Program-made: the position numbers and the translations under genes | Shown here: piece by piece, positions 9,084 to 16,974 of the stretch | Layout of the letters: each line of letters starts with the position of its first letter | How positions within the stretch are numbered: position 1 is the first letter of the stretch | The notes under the pieces: generated by a model | Database searches by the model: none | What the model was told of the DNA's origin: nothing | The model's input: only the letters and a program-made list of their open reading frames with translations | Assembly: GCF_001421515.1 (NCBI RefSeq) | Contig: NZ_LMKM01000038.1 | Span: 312 to 64,311, forward strand | DNA: 64,000 nucleotides | Reading direction: 5' to 3' | Source of the DNA: Pedobacter sp. Leaf216 | Lineage (GTDB): Bacteria; Bacteroidota; Bacteroidia; Sphingobacteriales; Sphingobacteriaceae

Positions 9084-9389
9084 CTGAAGGATAATTTTCT
9101 ATACAGCTTATTCATTGAACTTGCGGGGATTTATTATTTCCGCAGGTTATTGTTTTCATTACTGCATCAATTTAATATTGACTTAAGTTTTGTAAATTCT
9201 ATCAACTCAACATCAAATGCCCTGACTTTGTTACAAGATTAAAGCAAATATGCCCTGACTTTGTTACAAGATTTGTTAAAATATGCCCTGACTTTGTTAC
9301 AAAACACAGATTATGGCGTTTACGATACCTCTTGAATAAACTACAGAACAAAGCCTATAACATCATCCTAAAATCTATTGATTAGATCA
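9084..9389. other. Gene-free stretch holding a direct-repeat array
   Basis: No coding region is credible here. A weak hairpin (TGCGG...CCGCA, about 9123-9144) follows the SDR stop and could end its transcript. The three 33-bp-spaced direct repeats are listed separately. The rest is AT-rich with nothing recognised. Confidence 0.5.
9217..9302. repeat. Three direct repeats with an exact 33-bp period
   Basis: The 20-mer ATGCCCTGACTTTGTTACAA occurs at 9217, 9250 and 9283, with identical bases in all three copies. The first two continue as GATT, and the 9-13 bases between copies are AT-rich and unrelated. Each copy contains the near-palindrome TTGT-T-ACAA. The spacing is about three helical turns, which would place the copies on one DNA face. 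Confidence 0.9.
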
Positions 9390-9423
9390 TAAAAAAAGTC
9401 CCGATTTGCATCGGGACTTTTAA
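9390..9423 (-). terminator. Terminator of the rpsF-rpsR-rplI operon
   Basis: AAAAGTCCCGAT, a 4-base loop and ATCGGGACTTTTTTT on the minus strand form a stable hairpin with a T run 20 bases after the rplI stop. Confidence 0.88.
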
Positions 9424-9442
9424 TTGATTCGTTAAAGAATGC

Positions 9443-9886
9443 TTATTCAGCAATTACTTCGAAAGGAACCTGAACTTTAACTTCTTTGTGTAAGTTTAAG
9501 TTAGCAACATATTCGCCAACAAATTTTGGTTCAGTTTCGAAAGTAATACGACGACGGTCTACATCAAAGCCTTGTGCTTTTAATGCTTCAGCAATCTGGA
9601 TGGTATTAACCGCTCCAAAGATTTTTCCGCTTTCGCCAGCTTTAGCACCGATAGAAAGTTTAACATCAGTTAAACGCTCAGCAACACCTTCAGCATCTTT
9701 CTTAATTTTATCTTGTTTGAAAGCAGCTTGCTTTAAGTTTTCTGCTAAAACTTTTTTAGCAGAAGAAGTAGCCAATGCTCCAAATCCTTGAGGGATTAAA
9801 TAGTTACGGCCATAACCTGGCTTTACTGTAACTACATCATCTTTCTCGCCAAGGCCTTTAATATCTTGTTTTAAAATAATTTCCAT
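9443..9886 (-). CDS. rplI: 50S ribosomal protein bL9
   Basis: 147 aa. The N-terminal domain MEIILKQDIKGLGEKDDVVTVKPGYGRNYLIPQG is diagnostic of L9, joined by a long helix to the C-terminal domain (KIFGAVNTIQIAEAL). It binds 23S rRNA at the base of the L1 stalk. It is the last gene of the operon, 12 bases after rpsR, with a strong Shine-Dalgarno sequence that overlaps the rpsR stop codon. Confidence 0.98.
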   Translation of the reverse strand: MEIILKQDIKGLGEKDDVVTVKPGYGRNYLIPQGFGALATSSAKKVLAENLKQAAFKQDKIKKDAEGVAERLTDVKLSIGAKAGESGKIFGAVNTIQIAEALKAQGFDVDRRRITFETEPKFVGEYVANLNLHKEVKVQVPFEVIAE

Positions 9887-9894
9887 ATCTCTAG

Positions 9895-9900
9895 CCTCCT
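9895..9900 (-). promoter_or_regulatory. Strong Shine-Dalgarno of rplI overlapping the rpsR stop
   Basis: AGGAGG on the minus strand lies eight bases before the rplI ATG and shares bases with the TAG stop of rpsR (TAGGAGG). Most genes in this window show no such site, so this one stands out. Confidence 0.85.
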
Positions 9901-10162
9901 ATTTTAATTGATCAGCAACGAAAGGTAACAAACCGATATGACGGGCACGTTTAACTGCCTGAGCCACTTTACGTTGGAATTTTAACGAAGTACCAGTTAA
10001 ACGGCGTGGTAATAATTTACCTTGATCGTTAATAAATTTCAACAAGAAATTTGCATCCTTGTAATCGATGTATTTAATTCCGTTTTTCTTGAAACGGCAA
10101 TATTTTTTACGGTTATCCTCTACTTTAGGGGCGGTTACGTATTGTATTTGTTCTCTTGCCAT
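9899..10162 (-). CDS. rpsR: 30S ribosomal protein bS18
   Basis: 87 aa. KKYCRFKKNGIKYIDYKD, LLKFINDQGKLLPRRLTGTS and the basic QRKVAQAVKRARHIGLLPF are the S18 core. S18 pairs with S6 on the 30S platform. Its ATG overlaps the rpsF stop by one base (TAATG), and it has the Shine-Dalgarno AAGGAGG inside the end of rpsF, so translation is probably coupled. Confidence 0.98.
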   Translation of the reverse strand: MAREQIQYVTAPKVEDNRKKYCRFKKNGIKYIDYKDANFLLKFINDQGKLLPRRLTGTSLKFQRKVAQAVKRARHIGLLPFVADQLK

Positions 10163-10518
10163 TACGCTGCAACCTCCTTAGTTTTTTTGTTAAAAGCACC
10201 ACTACGCTTTTTCTCATTGTAAGCAATAGCGTGTTTGTCTAAACGGATGGTTAAGAAACGTAACACACGCTCATCGCGTTTTAATTCAAGCTCTAATTTT
10301 GCGATCAACTCACCTGAAGATTTGTATTCAGTTAAGCTGAAGAATCCGTTTGATTTTTTCTCAATTGGATACGCTAATTTTCTCAAACCCCAATTATCCT
10401 CTTGGACAATTTCGGCTCCATTATCAACAAGAACTGCTTTATATTTGGCTAATGCCTCTTTAGCAACTTCTTCTGATAACAAAGGGGTTAGAACGATAAC
10501 AGTTTCGTACTGATTCAT
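10162..10518 (-). CDS. rpsF: 30S ribosomal protein bS6
   Basis: 118 aa. MNQYETVIVLTPLLSEEVAKEA, EDNWGLRKLAYPIEKKSNGF and ERVLRFLTIRLDKHA are S6 signatures. The C-terminal tail is lysine-rich (KKRSGAFNKKTKE). It is first in the operon rpsF-rpsR-rplI; the ssb or priB gene often found between rpsF and rpsR in other bacteria is absent. Its own start lacks a Shine-Dalgarno sequence, unlike the two downstream genes. Confidence 0.98.
   Translation of the reverse strand: MNQYETVIVLTPLLSEEVAKEALAKYKAVLVDNGAEIVQEDNWGLRKLAYPIEKKSNGFFSLTEYKSSGELIAKLELELKRDERVLRFLTIRLDKHAIAYNEKKRSGAFNKKTKEVAA
10173..10179 (-). promoter_or_regulatory. Strong Shine-Dalgarno of rpsR
   Basis: AAGGAGG on the minus strand, ten bases before the rpsR ATG, lies within the last codons of rpsF. 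It is a full match to the anti-Shine-Dalgarno core. Confidence 0.85.
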
Positions 10519-10546
10519 TGTTATAAATTATGTTTTTAATTTTTTA

Positions 10547-10569
10547 ATCCCGAGGTATATTACGGGGAT
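10547..10569 (-). promoter_or_regulatory. Hairpin in the rpsF leader (possible S6:S18 binding site)
   Basis: Just after the predicted transcription start the minus strand reads ATCCCCG...TCGGGAT, a short stem with an unpaired CCG-containing side. S6:S18 leaders known in several phyla carry a CCG in a bulged hairpin; the resemblance here is loose. Confidence 0.35.
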
Positions 10570-10570
10570 G

Positions 10571-10601
10571 CAAAAGTAACAATATATTTCTTAAAATCAA
10601 A
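10571..10601 (-). promoter_or_regulatory. Promoter of the rpsF operon
   Basis: TTTG (10598-10601), 19 bases, TACTTTTG (10571-10578) on the minus strand is a full match to the Bacteroidota consensus, about 50 bases upstream of rpsF. Confidence 0.8.
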
Positions 10602-10743
10602 TGATTAATAAGATTTTATACCGAAAGAAATACTATTGGCCAGGAATGATGAGAGATAAACCTAAGCGAATAGGTAAATTAAAGAATCGCAGGTGAGATA
10701 TGTTAATATACAATGTCTCAAATCTTAGATTCAACCACCTTAA

Positions 10744-10780
10744 ATAAAAAAAGGGAGACTATCTATCCGACAATCTCCCA
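10744..10780 (-). terminator. Terminator of the exported-protein gene at 10801
   Basis: GGGAGA...TCTCCC followed by seven T on the minus strand, 20 bases after the stop codon. Confidence 0.75.
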
Positions 10781-10800
10781 ACATCAATTAGCTGTATTAT

Positions 10801-11394
10801 TTAATAAGTTTGAATCGTTTTAACAAAACTTTCATCTTTAAACTTAACCACAAAGGTTAATTCTTTTGAATCTGTTTTACTGATATTGAATTTTTTGGTC
10901 AACTGTGATTTGTCTTTAAACACTTCGTTGTAAACCTCATCATTGTACTCGTTGTATACTTTAACTTCAATCGGGTTTTTATCCAGGTTATCCAGGTTAA
11001 GCGTAATCACCTGATCATTTTGAGTGTAAACAGGTTTAAAGATATTTGATAATTTTGGCTCAGATACAATTGCCTCACCATTTTTAATCGTTACTGTATA
11101 TTTGGCCAATTTTACATCCGACTCTACTTTAAGCACGTAGTTTCCGTCAGGAAGCGCATTTAAATCATAAATTTTGCTTGAAGCAGCCGAAGCATGAATC
11201 TTTTCTTCAAACAGAACTTCTTCATCTGAACCAATAAGTGATAAATTTACATCCTCTGCTTTATCTACAGAAAAACGGATATATTTATCTTTTTCACCTT
11301 TTACTTTTAAAGTAAAATTATCATCGTTAGCGTGAACACCCGTAGCAGTAAAAAATAACGCTGCTATTAAACCGATTTTTAAGAACTTTTTCAT
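10801..11394 (-). CDS. Hypothetical secreted beta-rich protein
   Basis: 197 aa from the ATG at 11394 (MKKFLKIGLIAALFFTATGVHA), which gives a clean signal peptide cleaved after VHA; the longer form from 11421 only adds a hydrophilic tail. The mature part has repeating beta strands (NYVLKVESDVKLAKYTVTIKNGE; DQVITLNLDNL), like an immunoglobulin or T9SS C-terminal fold, but no sorting signal is clear. Single gene with its own terminator. Function unknown. Confidence 0.75.
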   Translation of the reverse strand: MKKFLKIGLIAALFFTATGVHANDDNFTLKVKGEKDKYIRFSVDKAEDVNLSLIGSDEEVLFEEKIHASAASSKIYDLNALPDGNYVLKVESDVKLAKYTVTIKNGEAIVSEPKLSNIFKPVYTQNDQVITLNLDNLDKNPIEVKVYNEYNDEVYNEVFKDKSQLTKKFNISKTDSKELTFVVKFKDESFVKTIQTY

Positions 11395-11576
11395 AACCAA
11401 TATTTTTAAAGAGTTAATCATTATATGATGGTACTAAGGTATAGAGGCAACTGAAATATAGATGATTGCATATTTTCCACTTTCTATGCTATATTACCCG
11501 CAATACACCACTATTTTGCCATAAATTAGAATGAAGCATATTTTTTCCTTATTTTAGTAAGATAAATTATAAAACA

Positions 11577-12440
11577 ATGAAGCCAAGTTTCGAAGTGGTA
11601 GAGCCTTCTTTCGGAAGTTCGTTCTACTATTCTAAATATGTAGAGAATGCCAACAACATGGCGCATCTCTGGCATTACCATCCCGAAATAGAAATGGTTT
11701 TTGTGAACGGCGGCGCCGGGAAGCGGCAGATCGGTAGCCATGTTTCATACTATACAGAGGGTGACCTGATTTTAATCGGCAGCAACCTTCCTCATTGTGG
11801 TTTTACCGATACCAATACCGGGAACAAAAACGAAACCGTAATCCAGATGAAACCTGATTTTTTGGGTTCCGCTTTTTTAGGACTGCAAGAAATTAAGGGA
11901 ATTCAGGAATTGTTTGACAAATCAAAGGCGGGCATTGCTTTTGGCAGCGGTACCAAAAGTGCGGTTGGCGATAAAATTGAATTGATGGACGACCAAGCTC
12001 CATTTGAAAGGCTTTTAACGCTGCTGAGTGTATTAAAGGAACTTGAAAACGCCAAAGACTATAAAATTTTAAATGCCGATGGGTTCTCCATGGAAATGCA
12101 GGTGCAGGATAATGACCGCATTAATATGATTTTCAATTATGTAAAAGATCATTTTCAAGACCAGATCAGTTTACAGCACGTTGCAGAAATGTCGAGCATG
12201 ACAGTGCCATCATTTTGCCGCTATTTTAAAAAAATTACCAAAAAAACCTTTACGCATTTTGTAAACGAGTACCGTGTGGTGCATGCTTCTAAACTTCTGG
12301 CTGAAAAACCCATTAGCATTGCAAATATATCTTATGAGAGCGGTTTTAACAATTTTAGCCATTTTAATAAATTGTTTAAGGAATTTACAGGCAAAAGTGC
12401 ATCAGAATACAGACATGAATTAAAATCAGTAATCAAATAA
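11577..12440 (+). CDS. AraC-family transcriptional regulator with cupin sensor
   Basis: 287 aa. An N-terminal cupin (HYHPEIEMVFVNGGAGKRQIG, YTEGDLILIGSNLPHCG, residues about 25-85) is followed by two AraC helix-turn-helix motifs (ISLQHVAEMSSMTVPSFCRYFKK, then ISIANISYESGFNNFSHFNKLFKEFTG) at about 195-280. Family members sense a sugar or small molecule through the cupin. The next gene, a small protease-like protein, starts seven bases after the stop, so they may be cotranscribed. Target unknown. Confidence 0.9.
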   Translation: MKPSFEVVEPSFGSSFYYSKYVENANNMAHLWHYHPEIEMVFVNGGAGKRQIGSHVSYYTEGDLILIGSNLPHCGFTDTNTGNKNETVIQMKPDFLGSAFLGLQEIKGIQELFDKSKAGIAFGSGTKSAVGDKIELMDDQAPFERLLTLLSVLKELENAKDYKILNADGFSMEMQVQDNDRINMIFNYVKDHFQDQISLQHVAEMSSMTVPSFCRYFKKITKKTFTHFVNEYRVVHASKLLAEKPISIANISYESGFNNFSHFNKLFKEFTGKSASEYRHELKSVIK

Positions 12441-12447
12441 ACAAAAT

Positions 12448-13203
12448 ATGAAAACGCTCGTTTTATTGTTAATATCTAATCTAATCGGCATAACGTTACA
12501 TGCCCAATATGTAGAAATCAATCTGGTAAACTGCAAAATAAGTGATTCGGAACAGAAGAAAATTGAAAAACTGATCGCTTACGAGCGGATGTTCTGCAAC
12601 GAAATTTTCGAAACCAGAGAAAATATCTCGGTACCGGTTAAAATAAATCTTTATGGAAAATCAAAGGATTACCGTGTAGAAAAAAGCAAGTACAATGCAC
12701 CGTCAACCACTGGTTTTTATATTCCGGCAATAAACCAGGCCTTTATTATGAAGAGTGGCGATTTTATCCCAGTGGCATTGCATGAAGCCAGTCATAGTAT
12801 TTTCCAGTATAATTATCAAAAAGCACCTAAATGGTTAAATGAAGGACTGGCCGAGTTTTTTGAAACCCTGGATTTTGACAGTGAAGGAAATTTATATTCT
12901 TACCCGCAGAGCAACCGGATCAAAAGTATAAAGTCGGGTTTAGATTATAAGGATACCGAGCGGTTAAAAACGTTTTTCAGGATTTATGATGGTGCTTTTT
13001 ACGGGCATGGGATTGATGACAACTACAATACCGCTTACAGTATGATCTATTATTTTGTTAAAAATAAAAGAACTGCAGCATTAAAAAACATCATCAAGCT
13101 AACTTCACAGGGTTATGATACCGAAAAAGCGATAGCACTTACTTACGGGAGTTTTGATGCATTTGATGCAAGCTATAAACAGTTTTATAACTTGCATTAT
13201 TAA
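12448..13203 (+). CDS. Exported gluzincin-like metalloprotease candidate
   Basis: 251 aa with a signal peptide (MKTLVLLLISNLIGITLHAQ). HEASHSIFQ near residue 111 is an HExxH zinc site, and WLNEGLAEFFE about 20 residues later supplies the NE..E third ligand, the arrangement of the peptidase-MA-like gluzincins. It follows an AraC regulator by seven bases. Substrate unknown. Confidence 0.7.
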   Translation: MKTLVLLLISNLIGITLHAQYVEINLVNCKISDSEQKKIEKLIAYERMFCNEIFETRENISVPVKINLYGKSKDYRVEKSKYNAPSTTGFYIPAINQAFIMKSGDFIPVALHEASHSIFQYNYQKAPKWLNEGLAEFFETLDFDSEGNLYSYPQSNRIKSIKSGLDYKDTERLKTFFRIYDGAFYGHGIDDNYNTAYSMIYYFVKNKRTAALKNIIKLTSQGYDTEKAIALTYGSFDAFDASYKQFYNLHY

Positions 13204-13208
13204 AAGGA

Positions 13209-13955
13209 TCAGTATTGCTTAACCTTTATACGGTAGTTACCCTTGTAATATTCTTTCATTTTAATCACCTCTTTCGATTTTTCGGTTAGCCAGAAAATAG
13301 CATAACTGTCTTTACTGTAATTGATTTTAAGCAGCCAGCAATTAACTGATGCATCTGCATTCAATTTTAAATTATCCTTACCAGTTACTACATAGCGATG
13401 GTAGGTTGCTGATTTTTCGTTGGGATCAAAAAAGGAAATATCAAATTGCTGGCCAACTTTTTTAATTGGCAATAACGCATAAGTTTCTAAATCCTGCTCC
13501 CACGAAATGATCGGAATATCCAATTTAACAGGCCCTTTCTTAATTGCATCATTATTTTTCACGGTATCAGATGGCTGCATCATGCCAGTTTTATAATCGT
13601 AGGCATAAATACCCCTGCGTTTATAATTGGCATAATGATAAATTGGTGCAAGCGTTTTTTTATCACAGATATTGGTTATTGTGGCCAAAAGTGAATCACC
13701 ATGAAGCCATTTCCAACCAAATTCTACAACTTCATTTTTATCTCTCTTTTTAAAAGCAATTGTTCTTTCCCATAAATCTCCAACAGTACGTTTGGTTTCT
13801 AAAGAATCAGCCATATAAACCAGGTAGCTGTTTTTTCCTTCTTTCAGATTGCTCATCACCAGTTTATGGTTTTGAGCATTTATGGTGTCAACCTGTGCCA
13901 TCAAAGTGCCCGAAAAAGACAACAACATTGCGCTAATAAAAATTAATATTCTCAT
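13209..13955 (-). CDS. Hypothetical exported protein
   Basis: 248 aa with signal peptide MRILIFISAMLLSFSGTLMAQ. The mature protein is beta-rich and somewhat DUF3108-like (KKTLAPIYHYANYKRRG; VTGKDNLKLNADASVNCWLLKINYSKDSYAIFWL), the pattern of a lipocalin-like barrel that carries or measures a substrate. It is convergent with the metalloprotease gene, leaving 5 bases. Function not assigned. Confidence 0.65.
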   Translation of the reverse strand: MRILIFISAMLLSFSGTLMAQVDTINAQNHKLVMSNLKEGKNSYLVYMADSLETKRTVGDLWERTIAFKKRDKNEVVEFGWKWLHGDSLLATITNICDKKTLAPIYHYANYKRRGIYAYDYKTGMMQPSDTVKNNDAIKKGPVKLDIPIISWEQDLETYALLPIKKVGQQFDISFFDPNEKSATYHRYVVTGKDNLKLNADASVNCWLLKINYSKDSYAIFWLTEKSKEVIKMKEYYKGNYRIKVKQY

Positions 13956-14079
13956 TTATAAAGTTTTATGGTTAGATTAATTTTAGCCTTGAATGTTACG
14001 CAATCTTTTGTAAATCATTTAAGTATTCCAACTTTTCCACATTCCAACTTTTCAATCTTGCAACACCTAAATTTTTCCT

Positions 14080-14087
14080 ATTTTCGT
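14080..14087 (+). promoter_or_regulatory. -7-like box at dnaX
   Basis: TATTTTCG differs from TAnnTTTG at one position and ends four bases before ATG 14092, so the dnaX mRNA could be leaderless. Confidence 0.35.
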
Positions 14088-14091
14088 GGCG

Positions 14092-15915
14092 ATGGAAAAT
14101 TTTATTGTTTCTGCCCGTAAATACCGCCCAGCCACCTTCGAAACCGTAGTTGGCCAGCAGCATATTACAGGTACGCTGAAAAATGCCATCAAAAACAATC
14201 AGCTTGCGCAGGCATTTTTATTTTGCGGTCCGCGTGGTGTGGGTAAAACAACCTGTGCCCGTATCCTGGCAAAAACCATAAACTGTACCAACCCTACAGC
14301 AGAAATGGAAGCCTGCGGCCAATGCGACAACTGTCTTTCTTTCCAGAACGGACATTCTTTCAATGTGCACGAATTAGATGCGGCATCAAACAACTCTGTT
14401 GATGATATCCGTAGTTTAATTGAACAGGTACGTATACCGCCACAAGCGGGGAAATATAAAATCTATATTATTGACGAGGTTCACATGTTATCGCAAAGTG
14501 CATTTAATGCCTTTCTGAAAACTTTGGAAGAACCGCCTTCTTATGCCATTTTTATCCTGGCTACTACGGAGAAACATAAAATCCTGCCGACTATTTTATC
14601 GCGTTGTCAGATTTTTGATTTCAACCGTATTCAGGTAGAAGATATTGCCAATCACCTATCAACCATTGCCCAGCGCGAAAATATCGCATTTGAAAGTGAT
14701 GGTTTACATATCATTGCTCAAAAAGCAGATGGCGGTTTGCGTGATGCACTTTCGATGTTTGATCAGATTGCCAGTTATGCCAATAAGAATATTACTTATA
14801 AGGCAGTAATCGATAACCTGAACATTCTTGATTACGATTACTTTTTTAAACTTACCTCTTATTTAACCGCAGCAGAAGTTAGCCAAACCTTACTTTTGTT
14901 TGATGAGATTCTGAACAACGGTTTTGATGGAAATAATTTTATTAATGGCCTGGCTTCTCACTTCCGTAATTTATTGGTAGGTAAAGATGCATCAACCATT
15001 AAACTTTTAGAAGTTAGCGAAAATATTAAGCAAAAATATCTCGATCAGTGCCGGCAAACAGAACTTTCGTTCCTTTTAACTGCCTTAAACCTGGCCAATA
15101 CCTGCGATTTAAATTATAAAAATTCTAAAAACCAACGTTTACAGGTAGAACTGGCATTAATTAAAATGTGCCATATCCGGTCTGTCGTCAATTTAGCACA
15201 ACAACCTTTAAATACGAGTAACACAGCAACTGACGGAGATCAGGATAAAAAAAAAACTAATGTCGTAGCCGGGCAGGTTGAAACACCAAAGCCAAAAGCA
15301 GAAAGCGAAACCATTGCTTCTACGCCTATTCCAATAGCTAAAAATCCGGTTTCAGCCAGCATTGCTATAGCAGATAAAGCGAAAGAAACACCAAGGGTTA
15401 GTCCTCCACCATCTGCCACCTCCATTAGCATTAATATCCCAAAGGCAAATGCGATAAGCACACTTATTCCTTCATTAAATGATCTGGAACGTGTAGCCCA
15501 GGGCGATGATGATGACGGACCTAAAAAAGTTACCGGCGATGCCAGAGAACCATTCAGTTACGACCGTTTACTGGAAGTTTGGAATGCCTTTACCCAAAAG
15601 ATGAAGGCTACCGATCGGATTAATCTTTTTACCATTTTAAATAATTTTGCCCCAACGCTTTTAAACCCCGAACTGATCGAAATTTCTGTTGAAAGCAAAA
15701 CCCAGGAACACCTTGTGCAGCAAGAATCGGTAGAGCTGTTAAATTTCCTGAGGAATGAACTCCGCAATTTCGGTGTAGAAGTTACTTACAAACTAATGGA
15801 ACGCAAAATTGAAAACAGGCTTTACGGTAATCGCGAAAAGTACGACTACCTGGTAAATAAAAACCCTAAGCTTGATGAATTGCGCAGAAGGTTTAATCTA
15901 GATATTAATCCGTAG
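14092..15915 (+). CDS. dnaX: DNA polymerase III subunit gamma/tau
   Basis: 607 aa from ATG 14092; a GTG two codons upstream is less likely. The clamp-loader ATPase has GPRGVGKTT (46-54), zinc cysteines 65, 75, 78 and 81, IIDEVHMLS (127-135), EEPP and the SRC sensor (170-172). A proline/alanine-rich linker (about 375-470) leads to a C-terminal domain. It loads the sliding clamp at the replication fork. No frameshift site of the E. coli type was recognised, so gamma may not be made. Single gene. Confidence 0.96.
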   Translation: MENFIVSARKYRPATFETVVGQQHITGTLKNAIKNNQLAQAFLFCGPRGVGKTTCARILAKTINCTNPTAEMEACGQCDNCLSFQNGHSFNVHELDAASNNSVDDIRSLIEQVRIPPQAGKYKIYIIDEVHMLSQSAFNAFLKTLEEPPSYAIFILATTEKHKILPTILSRCQIFDFNRIQVEDIANHLSTIAQRENIAFESDGLHIIAQKADGGLRDALSMFDQIASYANKNITYKAVIDNLNILDYDYFFKLTSYLTAAEVSQTLLLFDEILNNGFDGNNFINGLASHFRNLLVGKDASTIKLLEVSENIKQKYLDQCRQTELSFLLTALNLANTCDLNYKNSKNQRLQVELALIKMCHIRSVVNLAQQPLNTSNTATDGDQDKKKTNVVAGQVETPKPKAESETIASTPIPIAKNPVSASIAIADKAKETPRVSPPPSATSISINIPKANAISTLIPSLNDLERVAQGDDDDGPKKVTGDAREPFSYDRLLEVWNAFTQKMKATDRINLFTILNNFAPTLLNPELIEISVESKTQEHLVQQESVELLNFLRNELRNFGVEVTYKLMERKIENRLYGNREKYDYLVNKNPKLDELRRRFNLDINP

Positions 15916-15972
15916 TCAATTTTGCGTGCTCACTTTAATTCCTAAGAGAATTTAGTTTAAATATCGATATGC

Positions 15973-16383
15973 CTAGTTAATTTCAGGGGTATCGTTAATA
16001 GGATAACCTTCCTCATCCAAATCATCGCGGTTATCTTCAGGTGTGCGGGCAAGAATTTCATCTTCAGGACTTAATTTTACACTTTCACCATTATCCACAT
16101 GCATACCCAACTCCTCTAAATTATCTTCAGCAACTTCTTCATCGCGTGCGTATTCATCACCAATGTAAGGGTTGGCTTCATCATAAGTAGAATCGTCATC
16201 TTTGGCACCAGCTGCTACCGTTTCATATCCCATCGGATGATCGTAATCTTCATCCGTACCTTTCACATCAAGTTCGTAACTCTGTTTATTCTCATCGTAA
16301 GAAAGGTTTTCCTTATTTATTTCGCTGTTTTCTGTAGTGCTGTGTATTTTATCCTGCGATCCTTTATTCTCGTTAATTTCCAT
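15973..16383 (-). CDS. Small highly acidic, probably disordered protein
   Basis: 136 aa from the ATG at 16383 (MEINENKGSQDK), chosen because AAGGAGAT lies seven bases upstream; a longer reading to 16419 passes through that site. The protein is dominated by Asp and Glu (GTDEDYDHPMGYE; YARDEEVAEDNLEEL) with almost no hydrophobic core, so it is probably unfolded or partner-dependent. No signal peptide and no known domain. It is convergent with dnaX. Confidence 0.7.
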   Translation of the reverse strand: MEINENKGSQDKIHSTTENSEINKENLSYDENKQSYELDVKGTDEDYDHPMGYETVAAGAKDDDSTYDEANPYIGDEYARDEEVAEDNLEELGMHVDNGESVKLSPEDEILARTPEDNRDDLDEEGYPINDTPEIN

Positions 16384-16390
16384 GATATAT

Positions 16391-16398
16391 ATCTCCTT
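16391..16398 (-). promoter_or_regulatory. Strong Shine-Dalgarno deciding the start at 16383
   Basis: AAGGAGAT on the minus strand, seven bases before ATG 16383, is a long match to the anti-Shine-Dalgarno sequence, unusual in this genome. Confidence 0.75.
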
Positions 16399-16576
16399 TA
16401 ATTTATAGTGATATAACAAAAGGATTCAGATAAGGTTTGTTTGGCAATTAACAATACTAAAATTAAGGTGAATGCTAAATGAAACTTGTCGATCTTGATC
16501 TGGCTGTGGAGGTTTTAGATTGTTTTTGAAATACTTTATTCAGTTCAGACGGATAGATTTTTAATTGTTAATATCA

Positions 16577-16900
16577 TTTGGCGTGTCCCAAGCTGCGCAA
16601 GGGTCGGGCTATACACTCCAAGTCCTCGCCTGATGAATCCCAATTTAATGTCGGGAGGGCTGTGGGCTTTCCGTTGCTATCCCTCACGCAGCAAAGCGTC
16701 TAAAAATTACTATCTTGAAAGTATATCATTCTGCTATCGGTTTATGGGGAAACAGACCGAGGGATACGTCAACGCAAATAGTACCTTCTGGGCCAATCCA
16801 CCTAAACCCGATTATTCATCGGGAGCAGAAGCGGGAGCAGAACTGCTGCAACCCAAATGCTTCTGTATCCGCTTTCCAAATGCAATCAACTCTATAACAA
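16577..16900. repeat. Gene-free GC-richer block resembling an interspersed repeat
   Basis: This stretch has a base composition and word use unlike its neighbours (GTCGGGCTATACACTCCAAG; CTTTCCGTTGCTATCCCTCA) and contains the hairpin CCCGAT-TATTC-ATCGGG at 16807-16823. The short open frames inside it do not look like proteins. From memory, similar sequence is scattered in many copies through Pedobacter-like genomes; this cannot be checked here. Confidence 0.45.
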
Positions 16901-16931
16901 ATAGCTATTAAAGCTGAAAAACCCATCATAA

Positions 16932-16963
16932 GAAAAGCGCCCTGATTTTTAAATCAGGACGCT
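16932..16963 (-). terminator. Terminator of icd
   Basis: AGCGTCCTGATTT, a short loop and AAATCAGGGCGCTTTTCTT on the minus strand form a 13-bp stem (one wobble) and a T-rich tail, 60 bases after the icd stop. Confidence 0.82.
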
Positions 16964-16974
16964 AAATATTTCAA

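Noticed and set aside
9217..9302. CRISPR array
   Set aside because: Only three repeats of 20 bases with ~13-base linkers, and no cas genes; too short for spacers.
16633..16911. Two overlapping ORFs of 92 and 60 codons in the intergenic block
   Set aside because: No signal, domain or ribosome site, random composition, and they overlap hairpins of the interspersed-repeat-like stretch.
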